A DNA stretch of 64,000 bases from Ohtaekwangia sp966211525. GTDB lineage: Bacteria > Bacteroidota > Bacteroidia > Cytophagales > Cyclobacteriaceae. The notes below the pieces were generated by a model. It was not told where the DNA came from and ran no database searches. It saw only the letters and a program-made list of their open reading frames with translations. Shown here one piece after another: positions 43,155 to 52,582 of the stretch. The translations under genes were made by a program, and so were the position numbers. The DNA lies in assembly GCA_966211525.1 (NCBI GenBank), contig CBIHOZ010000001.1, forward strand, positions 1 through 64,000, read 5' to 3'. The first letter of the stretch is position 1. The number at the start of each line of letters is the position of its first letter.

Positions 43155-44024
43155 ATGGAACGAAGAAAACTGCACGCACAAGGCCCTGTGTTCTCACGCA
43201 TCATTGCAGGTGCATGGCGCTGGAATTTACCCGAAGCATCCGTACATCAATTGATCGGTACATCGCTCGAACAAGACATCACCACGTTCGATCATGCAGA
43301 TATATATGGCGATCATGGCAACGAAGCAATTTTTGGAAATGTATTACGCGGCAGTTCTTCCCTTCGTGAGAAGATGGAGATCGTAACGAAGTGTGGTATA
43401 AAATTTCCGTCAGCACATCGGCCTTCCAGTTGGGTAAAGCATTACGATACTTCCAAAGAACATATAGTATGGTCGGCCGAGAATTCGCTCAAAATGCTTG
43501 CTACTGATCGCATCGATTTACTGCTCATCCACCGTCCTGATCCGCTGCTGAATCCGGAAGAAGTTGCTGAAGCCTTTACATCACTGAAGCAAAGTGGCAA
43601 GGTGCTATATTTTGGTGTATCAAATTTTACACCTACGCAATTCGAAATGCTGCAGAGTTATTTGTCGTTTCCATTAGTAACAAACCAGGTTGAAGTATCC
43701 TTAACACATCATGCTCCGCTGTTCGATGGTTCACTGGATATACTTATGAAACATCGCGTAGCACCGATGGCATGGTCGCCACTAGGAGGCGGTAAACTGA
43801 TGGAAGGTAAATCAGCAGTTTTTGCAAAAGCATCACAGTACAAAGCTACCGAAACACAAATGGCATTAGCATGGTTGCTGAGGCATCCATCCGGTATGTT
43901 TCCGGTTATTGGCACTACAAAGCCTGAACGTATTGTTGAAAGTGCACAGGCTGTAAATATCAACCTTGATACACAGGATTGGTTTGAAATGTTAAAGCTT
44001 GTGCAGGGTAAAGAAATGCCTTAA
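43155..44024 (+). CDS. Aldo/keto reductase
   Basis: 289 residues of the AKR TIM barrel. The active-site tyrosine is in DHADIYGDHGNEAIFG, followed by LLIHRPDPLLNPEEVAEAF, YFGVSNFTPTQFEML and PVIGTTKPERIVES (NADPH-binding region). The arrangement is like E. coli YdhF. These enzymes reduce aldehydes or ketones with NADPH, and the real substrate is unknown. The stop overlaps the convergent DoxX-like gene by four bases. Confidence 0.92.
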   Translation: MERRKLHAQGPVFSRIIAGAWRWNLPEASVHQLIGTSLEQDITTFDHADIYGDHGNEAIFGNVLRGSSSLREKMEIVTKCGIKFPSAHRPSSWVKHYDTSKEHIVWSAENSLKMLATDRIDLLLIHRPDPLLNPEEVAEAFTSLKQSGKVLYFGVSNFTPTQFEMLQSYLSFPLVTNQVEVSLTHHAPLFDGSLDILMKHRVAPMAWSPLGGGKLMEGKSAVFAKASQYKATETQMALAWLLRHPSGMFPVIGTTKPERIVESAQAVNINLDTQDWFEMLKLVQGKEMP

Positions 44025-44671
44025 TATACTTTGCTCTGCTTTAGTGCAATGCGATGTTTCCAAAGCTGGATGATGAGTGCAGTAATGCCGGTCATAACCA
44101 TAGCGATGATCCAGACGAAGAACATTGAATGATTGTTGAAGATCCACGGCACTAGGGTGAGCACTATAAAAATTACTCCGGTAATTACCCACAGCGGGTC
44201 GGTCATAAACTTATCTTCAGGTTCGGTGGTGAGGTCGAGTTTGATGTGATGATCCTGCCTGAATAATATCATCCATTTTTTATAGTCCCAAAGAATGAGG
44301 AAGATTGTGGCCAGTAGCATCAGCGTGGTAATAATGGGAGTGCCCATGCCGAAGTCTATAGCATGTGTAATTACAAATACATTGAGAATGATGGGCAGAA
44401 ACATCATGGCACCAACAGTAGCAAAGCGCTGTGTCATGAGCAGTGCACCTGCAATGAACTGACCCCAGCCGAGAAAATTCCAGTAAAAACCAGTTTGATA
44501 CATGGCGTCAAAAAAATAACCAACAGGTTCTGTTGGTGGAATACTGGTAAATCGCATACTTTTAATCTTGACGATTGATGCGAAAACAAAAGCGAATCCG
44601 ACAAGATAACGCAGGTAAATTATGGCCAGCTTAAACAACAGCAGCCTTTTTAGCGTATCAATGAATTTCAT
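44021..44671 (-). CDS. DoxX-like membrane protein
   Basis: 216 residues with about six membrane segments (YLRYLVGFAFVFASIVKI, FLGWGQFIAGALLM, MMFLPIILNVFVI, TLMLLATIFLILWDY, WVITGVIFIVLTLVPWIF, FFVWIIAMVMTGITALII). The first part fits DoxX/DoxD-type quinol-oxidase-related families, common in Bacteroidota but of unknown role. It is convergent with the aldo/keto reductase. Confidence 0.75.
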   Translation of the reverse strand: MKFIDTLKRLLLFKLAIIYLRYLVGFAFVFASIVKIKSMRFTSIPPTEPVGYFFDAMYQTGFYWNFLGWGQFIAGALLMTQRFATVGAMMFLPIILNVFVITHAIDFGMGTPIITTLMLLATIFLILWDYKKWMILFRQDHHIKLDLTTEPEDKFMTDPLWVITGVIFIVLTLVPWIFNNHSMFFVWIIAMVMTGITALIIQLWKHRIALKQSKVY

Positions 44672-44776
44672 GGATGGTAGACGGACACCGAATGAAGATG
44701 TTACAATTCTTTTTTTGATTTTGCCGGAAACATTCAGCAGAGCATTTTTGTATTCTTCTTATTGCAAAGTTTCAAC

Positions 44777-47626
44777 ATGGCGAAAGCAGCAGCAGAAAAG
44801 AAAGTAACAGACCTTACCGGTCATGAAAATATTGAAGTAATCGGGGCACGCGAGCATAACCTCAAAAACATTAACGTTGAGTTTCCCCGAAACAAACTCG
44901 TAGTCATCACAGGCATCAGCGGCAGCGGAAAATCATCGCTTGCCTTTGATACCATTTATGCCGAAGGACAGCGCAGGTATATGGAGAGTTTCTCCGCCTA
45001 TGCGCGAAGCTTTCTCGGTAACCTGGAGCGTCCGGATGTTGACAAGATCAACGGATTGAGTCCGGTAATTTCCATCGAACAAAAAACTACATCGCGAAAT
45101 CCCAGATCAACCGTAGGTACGGTAACGGAGATATACGATTTCATGCGTCTGCTATATGCGCGTGCGGGTGAAGCATTTTCATATCTCAGTGGCGAACGCA
45201 TGGTGCGCCAGTCGGAAGAGCAGATACTTGATGCTATCCTGCAAAATCATAAAGGCAAAAAACTTATTCTTCTCGCACCTATTGTAAAAGGAAGAAAAGG
45301 ACACTATCGCGAACTGTTTCAGCAGATCAGAAAGTCAGGCTATACGAAAGTACGTGTAGACGGGGAGTTGCAGGACATCACTGCGAAGATGCAACTCGAT
45401 CGTTACAAAATACACGATATAGAAGTGGTGATCGATCGCATTGTAGTAGATTCAAAAGATCGTCATCGTATCGGGCAGTCGATTGGTAAATCGCTCAAGG
45501 AAGGTAAAGGTATAATTATGGTGATGGAGGAAAACGGAAAGGTGCATCACTTCTCCAAATTCCTCATGGATCCCAAAACAGGTTTATCATACGATGAGCC
45601 TGCTCCCAATATGTTTTCCTTCAACTCTCCGTATGGAGCGTGTCCTACCTGCAATGGTTTAGGACAGATTGAAGAGATCACCGAAGAGTCTATCATTCCG
45701 GATAAAAAGTTAAGTATAAGTCGCGGAGGATTTTTACCGCTTGGTGAGTATCGCGACATCTGGATCTTTAAAAAGATTGAAGCTATACTCAAGCGCTATA
45801 AACTCACACTGAGTACACCCATAAAAGAGTTTCCGAAAGAAGCACTGAAAGTTTTACTCTATGGTGATGATGAACCGGTAGCAGTAGCATCTGTGAAATA
45901 TCCGGGCACGGAGTGGAACACGCGCTTTGAAGGCATCATTAACTTTTTGGAGAAACAACGCGATGAAGGATCGGAAGCGATCAAGAAATGGGTTGAAGAT
46001 TTTACCATTATCAAGAAGTGTCCGGAGTGTAACGGTGCGCGACTGAAAAAAGAATCACTTCATTTTAAGATCGATAATAGAAATATAGCCGAGCTTGCAG
46101 AACTCGATGTACAGGCATTACAAAAATGGTTTGAAGGACTTGAGAAACGCCTGAATGAAAAACAACGTGTTATAGCAACAGAAGTCTTGAAAGAGATACG
46201 CAAGCGCATAGGGTTTCTGCTTGATGTAGGATTGGACTATCTGAATCTGAATCGTCCTATACGTACGTTGAGTGGTGGTGAATCACAACGCATCAGGCTT
46301 GCCACACAGATCGGTACACAACTCGTAGGTGTACTATATATTCTGGACGAGCCGAGTATAGGACTTCACGCGCGAGACAATGTAAAGCTTATCAAAGCAC
46401 TGAAAGATCTGCGTGATATAGGCAACAGCGTTGTAGTAGTGGAGCACGATAAAGACATGATGCTGGAGTGCGACTATATATTGGATATAGGTCCCGGTGC
46501 AGGTCGTCATGGAGGTCACGTAGTAAATGCCGGTGATCCGAAAACATTTATAGCCAACAACAGTACAACCGCTAAATTTCTAAGCGGTAAAATGGCTATA
46601 CCGTATCTGAAAGAAAGACGAAAAGGTACAGGTGAAAAGATGGTGTTGAAGGGAGCTTCCGGTAACAACCTGAAAGATGTAACGCTTGAAATTCCACTCG
46701 GTACTCTTACCTGTATAACCGGAGTTTCCGGCAGCGGTAAATCTACGCTGATACATGAAACGCTGTTCCCTATATTGAATCAGCATTTCTATAATTCGCG
46801 CACCGAGCCACTTACATTCGAGAAGATCGATGGACTTCAGCACATTGATAAAGTAATAGAAGTAGATCAGTCTCCTATCGGTCGCACGCCACGATCAAAC
46901 CCGGCAACCTATACCGGTGTGTTCAGTGATATTCGCGACCTGTTTGCACAGATGCCGGAAGCAAAGATCAGAGGGTATAAAACCGGTCGCTTCTCCTTCA
47001 ACGTGAAAGGTGGCCGATGTGAAACCTGTGAAGGTGCAGGTCTGCGTTTGATCGAGATGGAATTTTTACCGGATGTACATGTACCTTGTGAGACTTGTAA
47101 AGGTAAACGCTATAACCGCGAAACACTCGAAGTACGCTTCAAGGGTAAATCCATCAGTGATGTACTCGATATGACGGTCGAAGAGGCTGTAACATTCTTC
47201 GAGAATCAACCGAAGATATTGAGAAAGATACAAACCCTAAGTGAAGTAGGGCTGGGGTATATTTCGCTTGGGCAGCATGCTACTACACTTTCCGGTGGTG
47301 AAGCACAACGTGTAAAGCTCGCTACTGAACTTTCCAAGCGCGATACCGGTAAAACATTTTATATACTGGATGAGCCTACAACCGGTTTGCATTTCCAGGA
47401 TATAGCGCACTTACTCGATGTGTTGCAGAAGCTGGTGGATAAAGGTAATTCTGTGCTGGTAATTGAGCATAACCTCGATGTTATAAAAGCATCCGACTAT
47501 ATTGTTGATCTTGGTCCTGAAGGCGGTGCGAAAGGAGGAAAGATCATTGCAAAAGGAACACCGGAAGAAGTGGCTAAAAGTAATGCGGGCTATACCGGCA
47601 AATTCCTGAAAGCAGAGTTAAACTAA
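44777..47626 (+). CDS. uvrA: Excinuclease ABC subunit A
   Basis: 949 residues from the ATG at 44777. Two ABC ATPase halves: Walker A ITGISGSGKSS and ITGVSGSGKST, signatures LSGGESQRIRLA and LSGGEAQRVKLA. Zinc-finger cysteines are in ACPTCNGLG, KCPECNGARL, RCETCEGAG and CETCKGKR. The first residues (MAKAAAEKKVTDLTGHENIE) are a normal UvrA start. It recognises DNA damage and loads UvrB in nucleotide excision repair; uvrC is in the same window at 59.2 kb. Confidence 0.98.
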   Translation: MAKAAAEKKVTDLTGHENIEVIGAREHNLKNINVEFPRNKLVVITGISGSGKSSLAFDTIYAEGQRRYMESFSAYARSFLGNLERPDVDKINGLSPVISIEQKTTSRNPRSTVGTVTEIYDFMRLLYARAGEAFSYLSGERMVRQSEEQILDAILQNHKGKKLILLAPIVKGRKGHYRELFQQIRKSGYTKVRVDGELQDITAKMQLDRYKIHDIEVVIDRIVVDSKDRHRIGQSIGKSLKEGKGIIMVMEENGKVHHFSKFLMDPKTGLSYDEPAPNMFSFNSPYGACPTCNGLGQIEEITEESIIPDKKLSISRGGFLPLGEYRDIWIFKKIEAILKRYKLTLSTPIKEFPKEALKVLLYGDDEPVAVASVKYPGTEWNTRFEGIINFLEKQRDEGSEAIKKWVEDFTIIKKCPECNGARLKKESLHFKIDNRNIAELAELDVQALQKWFEGLEKRLNEKQRVIATEVLKEIRKRIGFLLDVGLDYLNLNRPIRTLSGGESQRIRLATQIGTQLVGVLYILDEPSIGLHARDNVKLIKALKDLRDIGNSVVVVEHDKDMMLECDYILDIGPGAGRHGGHVVNAGDPKTFIANNSTTAKFLSGKMAIPYLKERRKGTGEKMVLKGASGNNLKDVTLEIPLGTLTCITGVSGSGKSTLIHETLFPILNQHFYNSRTEPLTFEKIDGLQHIDKVIEVDQSPIGRTPRSNPATYTGVFSDIRDLFAQMPEAKIRGYKTGRFSFNVKGGRCETCEGAGLRLIEMEFLPDVHVPCETCKGKRYNRETLEVRFKGKSISDVLDMTVEEAVTFFENQPKILRKIQTLSEVGLGYISLGQHATTLSGGEAQRVKLATELSKRDTGKTFYILDEPTTGLHFQDIAHLLDVLQKLVDKGNSVLVIEHNLDVIKASDYIVDLGPEGGAKGGKIIAKGTPEEVAKSNAGYTGKFLKAELN

Positions 47627-47675
47627 ACTATACATTACCCTATATATAGATCGGGTATGATCCGATCACCTTTGT

Positions 47676-47924
47676 ATGAATGCAAATACCCGGCAATATC
47701 TTTTTGGTGGAATATTTCTGCTCGTAGGTTTTTACCAGCTATACCAGCATGATTATTTGGAAGCAGCACTTTACCTGCTCGCTGCGCTGTCGTTTATGTT
47801 TAACTCACTGGCAGCCGAACCGCGACTGGCAGCCTATAAGAAACCGCTCGTTATCATTACGTGGACGTTTATGATTGCCACGGGACTCGTGTTCCTGTAT
47901 GTGCTTCAATTCAAGTTTCGGTAA
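47676..47924 (+). CDS. Small membrane protein of unknown function
   Basis: 82 residues with three hydrophobic segments (YLFGGIFLLVGFYQLY, LEAALYLLAALSFMFNSLA, VIITWTFMIATGLVFLYVLQF). No signature. It lies 49 bases after uvrA and 62 bases before the LytS-like kinase. Small hydrophobic genes like this are often annotated in Bacteroidota without function. Confidence 0.65.
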   Translation: MNANTRQYLFGGIFLLVGFYQLYQHDYLEAALYLLAALSFMFNSLAAEPRLAAYKKPLVIITWTFMIATGLVFLYVLQFKFR

Positions 47925-47974
47925 TGCGCTGCAGCCATCCACATAAATCCTGAACCAGAAGGCCGCTATTTCTG

Positions 47975-47982
47975 TACTTTTG
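47975..47982 (+). promoter_or_regulatory. -7 box four bases before the kinase start
   Basis: TACTTTTG, a perfect TAnnTTTG, lies four bases before the GTG at 47987. If it is used, the message would be leaderless or translation would start further in. Confidence 0.3.
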
Positions 47983-47986
47983 AATT

Positions 47987-49063
47987 GTGGATACCGTGGT
48001 TAACAAGTATAGACTATATTGGAGTTTGCAGATTGGCGGGTGGATGCTTTACGCATTCATTCAGATCGTTTCCAGCGTGCTGGCATCCGGTGGAGGCGTG
48101 GCACCGAGGCGCATTATATTCCTGCTGGTAGAGGCTATATTGTGTTTGCTCGTATCTCATTTCTTCCGAAGCTTTCTCATCCGCTGGAAGTGGCTATACT
48201 TCCCGATGCCTAAACTTATACCGAGTGTATTGATGGCCGTTTTCGTAATGGGTATCATTGTATACTTTCTGCGTATACCGGTAAATCTTCTTCTCGGGAG
48301 ACTGTTCGATCCGATTATAGCGTTTGATCCTTCGCAGATTTTAGGACAATCATTTTTTTATACTATACTGTTTTTCCTCTGGGCGCTCTTCTACTTCATT
48401 TATCATTACTTCGATCGTTATAATAAATCACTGAAGTATGAAGCTTCGATGATAGAGATCGAATTGAATAACCTGAAGTCGCAGCTTAACCCGCATTTTA
48501 TTTTTAATGCGTTGAATAGTATACGCGCTTTAGTAGATGAAAATCCCTCCAAGTCAAAACAGGCGATCAATCAGCTTTCAAACATTTTAAGAAACAGTCT
48601 GGCATCGGATAAAAAAGGCCTGACAAAATTTGATGACGAACTCCGGATCGTGAAAGATTATCTTGGTCTGGAAAGTATACGTTTTGAAGAACGCCTGAAG
48701 ACTGAATTTGATATTCATCCGTTATCCTACGGATTTCTTGTTCCGCCACTCATGATCCAGACGTTGGTTGAGAATGGAATTAAACACGGCATTTCCAAGT
48801 TAACGAAGGGTGGCATGATACAGGTGAAGACATATGTTGACAACGAGCGTATGAAGATCCATATTCGTAACACCGGACATTTGGTTAACGGAGTGAAGCG
48901 AACTAAAACCGGGCTTGGCCTGAAGAATACCATACAGCGGTTGAAACTGATTTATGGCGATGAAGCTTCTTTCCGTATTGTAAACGAAAACGATAATTTT
49001 GTACTTACTGAAATTATAATTCCTCAACAGATCACTTATGAGAGCATTAATCGTGGACGATGA
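47987..49063 (+). CDS. LytS-type sensor histidine kinase
   Basis: 358 residues. Four or so membrane helices (about 10-145) are followed by the His_kinase domain with the phospho-histidine in QLNPHFIFNALNSI, then an HATPase domain (LMIQTLVENGIKHGI, GLGLKNTIQRLKLIYG). LytS-family kinases work with LytTR-type response regulators, and one follows with a 26-base overlap. The start is GTG at 47987. The signal is unknown. Confidence 0.93.
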   Translation: MDTVVNKYRLYWSLQIGGWMLYAFIQIVSSVLASGGGVAPRRIIFLLVEAILCLLVSHFFRSFLIRWKWLYFPMPKLIPSVLMAVFVMGIIVYFLRIPVNLLLGRLFDPIIAFDPSQILGQSFFYTILFFLWALFYFIYHYFDRYNKSLKYEASMIEIELNNLKSQLNPHFIFNALNSIRALVDENPSKSKQAINQLSNILRNSLASDKKGLTKFDDELRIVKDYLGLESIRFEERLKTEFDIHPLSYGFLVPPLMIQTLVENGIKHGISKLTKGGMIQVKTYVDNERMKIHIRNTGHLVNGVKRTKTGLGLKNTIQRLKLIYGDEASFRIVNENDNFVLTEIIIPQQITYESINRGR

Positions 49064-49760
49064 GCGTTTGGCTCGTAAAGAATTAATGAAATTACTGGAA
49101 GACCACCCGATGATTGAAGTAGTTGGGGAAGCCGCTAACGCTGATGAAGCGATGCAATTGGTGAATGACCTCAATCCGGATTTATTATTTCTGGATATAC
49201 AGATGCCAGGCAAAACAGGATTTCAATTGCTGGAAGAACTCGATGGTGTACCCCTGGTAGTGTTTACTACTGCGTACGATGAGTTTGCACTGAAAGCTTT
49301 TGAAGTAAACGCACTCGACTATCTCTTAAAACCCATACAACCGGAACGTCTCGCGGAAACCGTATCGAAGCTCGCAGAGAAAGAAAGAGCAAAGGTTGCT
49401 GCCATTCGCGGACCCGAGAAAAAATTAGGTCTCAATGATCAGGTGTTTGTGAAAGATGGTGATCGTTGCTGGTTCGTAAGTCTTTCCAACGTGCGTCTGT
49501 TCGAATCAGATGGTAACTATATCAAAGTATATTTCGATGCCAACCGTCCGATGATTCACAAGTCACTCAATGCACTGGATGAGAAACTGGATGAACGTGC
49601 CTTCTTCCGTGCAAGTCGCAAGCATATCGTTAACCTGAGCTGGGTGGAAGGCATTGAGCCGTGGTTTAACGGTGGTCTTATGGTAAAGCTGCGCGGAGGT
49701 GATAAAGTAGAAGTAAGCCGCAGACAGGCTGCTAAATTCAAGGATATGATGAGCCTTTAG
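49038..49760 (+). CDS. LytTR-family response regulator
   Basis: 240 residues. The receiver domain (about 1-120) has the phospho-aspartate D53 in LLFLDIQMPGKTG and the DYLLKPIQPERL end. The LytTR DNA-binding domain (about 135-235) has VRLFESDGNYIKVYF and FFRASRKHIVNLSWVE. It pairs with the preceding kinase, whose 3' end it overlaps by 26 bases. Confidence 0.94.
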   Translation: MRALIVDDERLARKELMKLLEDHPMIEVVGEAANADEAMQLVNDLNPDLLFLDIQMPGKTGFQLLEELDGVPLVVFTTAYDEFALKAFEVNALDYLLKPIQPERLAETVSKLAEKERAKVAAIRGPEKKLGLNDQVFVKDGDRCWFVSLSNVRLFESDGNYIKVYFDANRPMIHKSLNALDEKLDERAFFRASRKHIVNLSWVEGIEPWFNGGLMVKLRGGDKVEVSRRQAAKFKDMMSL

Positions 49761-49768
49761 TGTGCTTC

Positions 49769-49795
49769 TGTGTTTGGGTGTGTATGTGTTTGGGT
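49769..49795. repeat. GT-rich direct repeat
   Basis: Two copies of TGTGTTTGGGT (49769-49779 and 49785-49795) in a GT-rich intergenic stretch between the response regulator and the convergent TerB-like gene. No T-run follows, so it is not a plain terminator. Confidence 0.4.
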
Positions 49796-49821
49796 TGAAT
49801 GCACACCTGCGCGTATAGGGG

Positions 49822-50190
49822 TTACGTTAGTACGAGGTCGATGAGTTCTTTTTGAACGTTCCAGTCTTTGGCGAGTTTTAGCATCGCGGTGGCTTCCATT
49901 TCGGTAACGTAGCCTTTCAGGTTGTTGGCTTGCCAAACCATGTTGATTAATTCGATGCGTTTTTCTTTGGAGTAATCGCCAATGATATCGTTCAGGTAAT
50001 CGCGGGCGCGATCGAAGGCTGTGATGTAGTCTTCTGCAATGAAATCAAGTGCCCAGGCATATTCCTTATGTGCCTCCAGTTCATCGGCAGTTTTGTCAAG
50101 ATCGTTCTTCTCTTCCTCATCCAGTCCGTGATAGTGAAAGATCACAGACTTCAGAAGCATAAACACCTTCTTTTCTTCCGGGGATTTCAT
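49822..50190 (-). CDS. Helical protein, possibly TerB-like
   Basis: 122 residues, soluble and predicted all-helical. The acidic stretches HYHGLDEEEKNDLDKTADEL and WALDFIAEDYITAFDRARDY resemble TerB-type helical units, and the rest looks like the other small TerB-like gene at 7.9 kb, but the match is weak. hemW follows on the same strand about 60 bases upstream. No role can be assigned. Confidence 0.6.
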   Translation of the reverse strand: MKSPEEKKVFMLLKSVIFHYHGLDEEEKNDLDKTADELEAHKEYAWALDFIAEDYITAFDRARDYLNDIIGDYSKEKRIELINMVWQANNLKGYVTEMEATAMLKLAKDWNVQKELIDLVLT

Positions 50191-50252
50191 TTTTTTGGGT
50201 TGCAGGAATTCGAAAAATACGAAACTATCGTTGAGCTTGAAAGACGATCTGT

Positions 50253-51383
50253 TCAGGGAAGCATAAATAAATCCGAGGCAATTTTATCAGCCAGTAATTT
50301 CCCGCTTTTCGTTAGCAGCAACGTATCATTTCGTAGTAGTGCAAATTTTTGTTCGCATAAAGATTCTATGTATTGCCTATGGTCGGCCAGCAGATCATAC
50401 TGGTAAAGCTCCTGAAGTTTTTTCAGGTCAGTGCCCCATTGCGTGCGCAGCGTGGTGAGCAGAAAATCGTTGATCTTGTCTTCGCGTGTTAAACTCTCCA
50501 GCGTAAACGGAATAATATTCTGCTGCATACTTCGAACATATGCTGCATTGTTGCTGATGTTATACTGACGACTGCTCTGGTTATACGAATGCGCGCTGGG
50601 TCCTACACCTAAATATCTCTCCTGTTTCCAGTAACTGCTGTTGTGCCTGGATTCAAAACCAGGTCGTGCAAAATTTGATACCTCGTATTGAGCAAAGTCT
50701 GCAGCTTCGAGCAACGTTACCAGTGTCTCAAGTTGTGTGGCCGCTATGTCATCTTCCGTAACTTTCAGTTTTCCGGTTGCTGCCCATCGTCCAAAAACAG
50801 TTTTGTCTTCAATGGTGAGCGAGTATGAAGAAATATGCTCAGGAGAAAGGCGTATAGCCTGCACGATATTTTGTTTCCACGCTTCATCGTCTTGTCCCGG
50901 AATCGCGTAGATCAGATCTATACTGATGTTTTGAAAGCCGGCATCACGTGCTTCTTCAACGCATATCACAGCAGACTGACCGTTATGTGCGCGATTTAAA
51001 AACTGTAGTACTTTATCATCAAAAGACTGTATGCCGATACTCAGACGATTCACTCCCTGACTTCGAAGTTGTCTCAACCGCGGCAATGAAAGATCATCAG
51101 GATTTGCTTCAAATGTAATTTCGGCAGCTTCATTGACGGAGAAATTTTTATGAATTGTAGTGAATAACAATTCAAGTTCTTCGGCATCTAGCATTGAAGG
51201 AGTGCCGCCACCAAGATAAATTGTGTTGATGCGTTCTCCATTTACGTAGTCTTTTTGAAGCGTGAGCTCACGTGCAATGGCTTCTACTAACTCACGTTTT
51301 GTTGAGAGATTTGTAGAAAAATGAAAATCGCAGTAGTAACAAGCCTGCTTGCAAAAAGGAATATGTAAGTAAATTCCTGCCAT
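50253..51383 (-). CDS. hemW: Radical SAM heme chaperone HemW
   Basis: 376 residues from the ATG at 51383 (MAGIYLHIPFC). The 4Fe-4S cluster cysteines are in CKQACYYCDFHF. The HemW segments TIYLGGGTPSML, ITFEANPDDLSLPRLRQL, GVNRLSIGIQSFDDKVLQF and GVGPSAHSY are present. HemW carries heme to target proteins such as respiratory enzymes. It was formerly called CPO-like. The frame opens eight codons earlier at a Leu/Val region, but this Met is the family start. It is divergent from the DUF4271 gene. Confidence 0.95.
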   Translation of the reverse strand: MAGIYLHIPFCKQACYYCDFHFSTNLSTKRELVEAIARELTLQKDYVNGERINTIYLGGGTPSMLDAEELELLFTTIHKNFSVNEAAEITFEANPDDLSLPRLRQLRSQGVNRLSIGIQSFDDKVLQFLNRAHNGQSAVICVEEARDAGFQNISIDLIYAIPGQDDEAWKQNIVQAIRLSPEHISSYSLTIEDKTVFGRWAATGKLKVTEDDIAATQLETLVTLLEAADFAQYEVSNFARPGFESRHNSSYWKQERYLGVGPSAHSYNQSSRQYNISNNAAYVRSMQQNIIPFTLESLTREDKINDFLLTTLRTQWGTDLKKLQELYQYDLLADHRQYIESLCEQKFALLRNDTLLLTKSGKLLADKIASDLFMLP

Positions 51384-51406
51384 AAAGTGATGTAAACTTA
51401 CCAGCA

Positions 51407-51438
51407 TTTCCGATATCAGTCCAATTCTGATATTTTTG
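51407..51438 (+). promoter_or_regulatory. Promoter for DUF4271-hemD
   Basis: TTTC at 51407-51410 (3 of 4), 20 bases, then TATTTTTG at 51431-51438, a perfect -7. The transcript should start near 51443, about ten bases before the ATG at 51453. Confidence 0.5.
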
Positions 51439-51452
51439 AAACTTTGTTATCC

Positions 51453-52559
51453 ATGAAGATAAACCAGTACATCTTTCTGATCTTGCTGTTAGCGTGTGGC
51501 ACACAACTGTGTGACGCGCAAAAACTCATCGTTAAAAAAGATCTTAAATCAGATTGGAAAATTTATCAGGACGATCAGTACAGTTCATATGCAGAAGCTG
51601 GCGAAGATGCTTCATCTGTGTACTTTCAAATCAGACTGGCAGAATTCAGTAAAGATTTTTTAGTCGTACACGATACGGAAATTTTTAATCTTTTTGTCAA
51701 CGGGAAATTCGTTGCCAGTACGCAACACCTTACGTTGAAAATCGACAGTCTTCGAAAAGTTTTTTCATCGGCGGTTATTACTTGTGCGATCCATCAGAAG
51801 ACAGGTATCTCAAAGACGTTGGTAACGCAGATCAGATCATCCATGCCATTAGCGAAAAAGGGTGATATAGTTTTAGAGCAACGATCATCATCGTTTCGCG
51901 ACTTTGCTATTATCAGTTTTATGATCCTGGTGATTATGCTCATCACGATCGTGCGACTCAATCCCAAGCTCGCGTCAGATTATTTTTCTATTACGAAAAT
52001 ATTTTTCTTGCGTGAATCCGATGAAGCGCAGGTATACTCGCGCATCACCAGCAGTACTAATATCCTGTTTTATATTTTTTGTAGCCTGATGTTGTCGTAC
52101 TACCTGATGATCATTTTTCATTTTGTACCACAGCATCATCCCATCGCATTTTCATTTCATTCACAAAGCTTTGGTATGGCTATGCTTCAGTGGTTAAAAT
52201 TGAGCGGTATAGTACTGGCAGCATTCTTTCTGAAGATAATATTGATCTATGGCCTCACAGCCATGTTTGGCTCGGGAGAGTTGGCAAGCATTCATTTCTT
52301 TAACTGGGTGCGTGTGGTATTGATATTCTTCGGAGCATTAACCATCGTGTTGTCGGTTTACTTTATCATGCATGGTCAGGAGGTAAATTTCTTCACCACA
52401 TTGCTTCAACTGTTAGCGTGGGTGCTGGCAGGTTGGATGATCTTGATTGCATTGAAACTAAGTAGCAGAATGGGACGATCTGTTTTTCATTTATTTTCGT
52501 ACATTTGTGCGACAGAATTGATACCCTTTCTGATTACACTTAAGGTATTGTACAATTAG
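51453..52559 (+). CDS. DUF4271 membrane protein
   Basis: 368 residues. Signal peptide (ATG at 51453, MKINQYIFLILLLACGTQLC), a soluble N-terminal region (about 25-140), then about seven membrane helices in the DUF4271 part (SFMILVIMLITIVRL, LFYIFCSLMLSYYLMIIFHF, LAAFFLKIILIYGLTAMF, VVLIFFGALTIVLSVYFI). Long neighbourhoods containing DUF4271 and hemD are common in Bacteroidota. Function unknown. It has its own promoter and is followed by hemD after 23 bases. Confidence 0.87.
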   Translation: MKINQYIFLILLLACGTQLCDAQKLIVKKDLKSDWKIYQDDQYSSYAEAGEDASSVYFQIRLAEFSKDFLVVHDTEIFNLFVNGKFVASTQHLTLKIDSLRKVFSSAVITCAIHQKTGISKTLVTQIRSSMPLAKKGDIVLEQRSSSFRDFAIISFMILVIMLITIVRLNPKLASDYFSITKIFFLRESDEAQVYSRITSSTNILFYIFCSLMLSYYLMIIFHFVPQHHPIAFSFHSQSFGMAMLQWLKLSGIVLAAFFLKIILIYGLTAMFGSGELASIHFFNWVRVVLIFFGALTIVLSVYFIMHGQEVNFFTTLLQLLAWVLAGWMILIALKLSSRMGRSVFHLFSYICATELIPFLITLKVLYN

Positions 52560-52582
52560 CCTGAATTCGTCTACGTGTTGAT

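Noticed and set aside
47649..47667. GATCGG/CCGATC hairpin after uvrA
   Set aside because: Only a 6-bp stem, no T-run, so not called a terminator.
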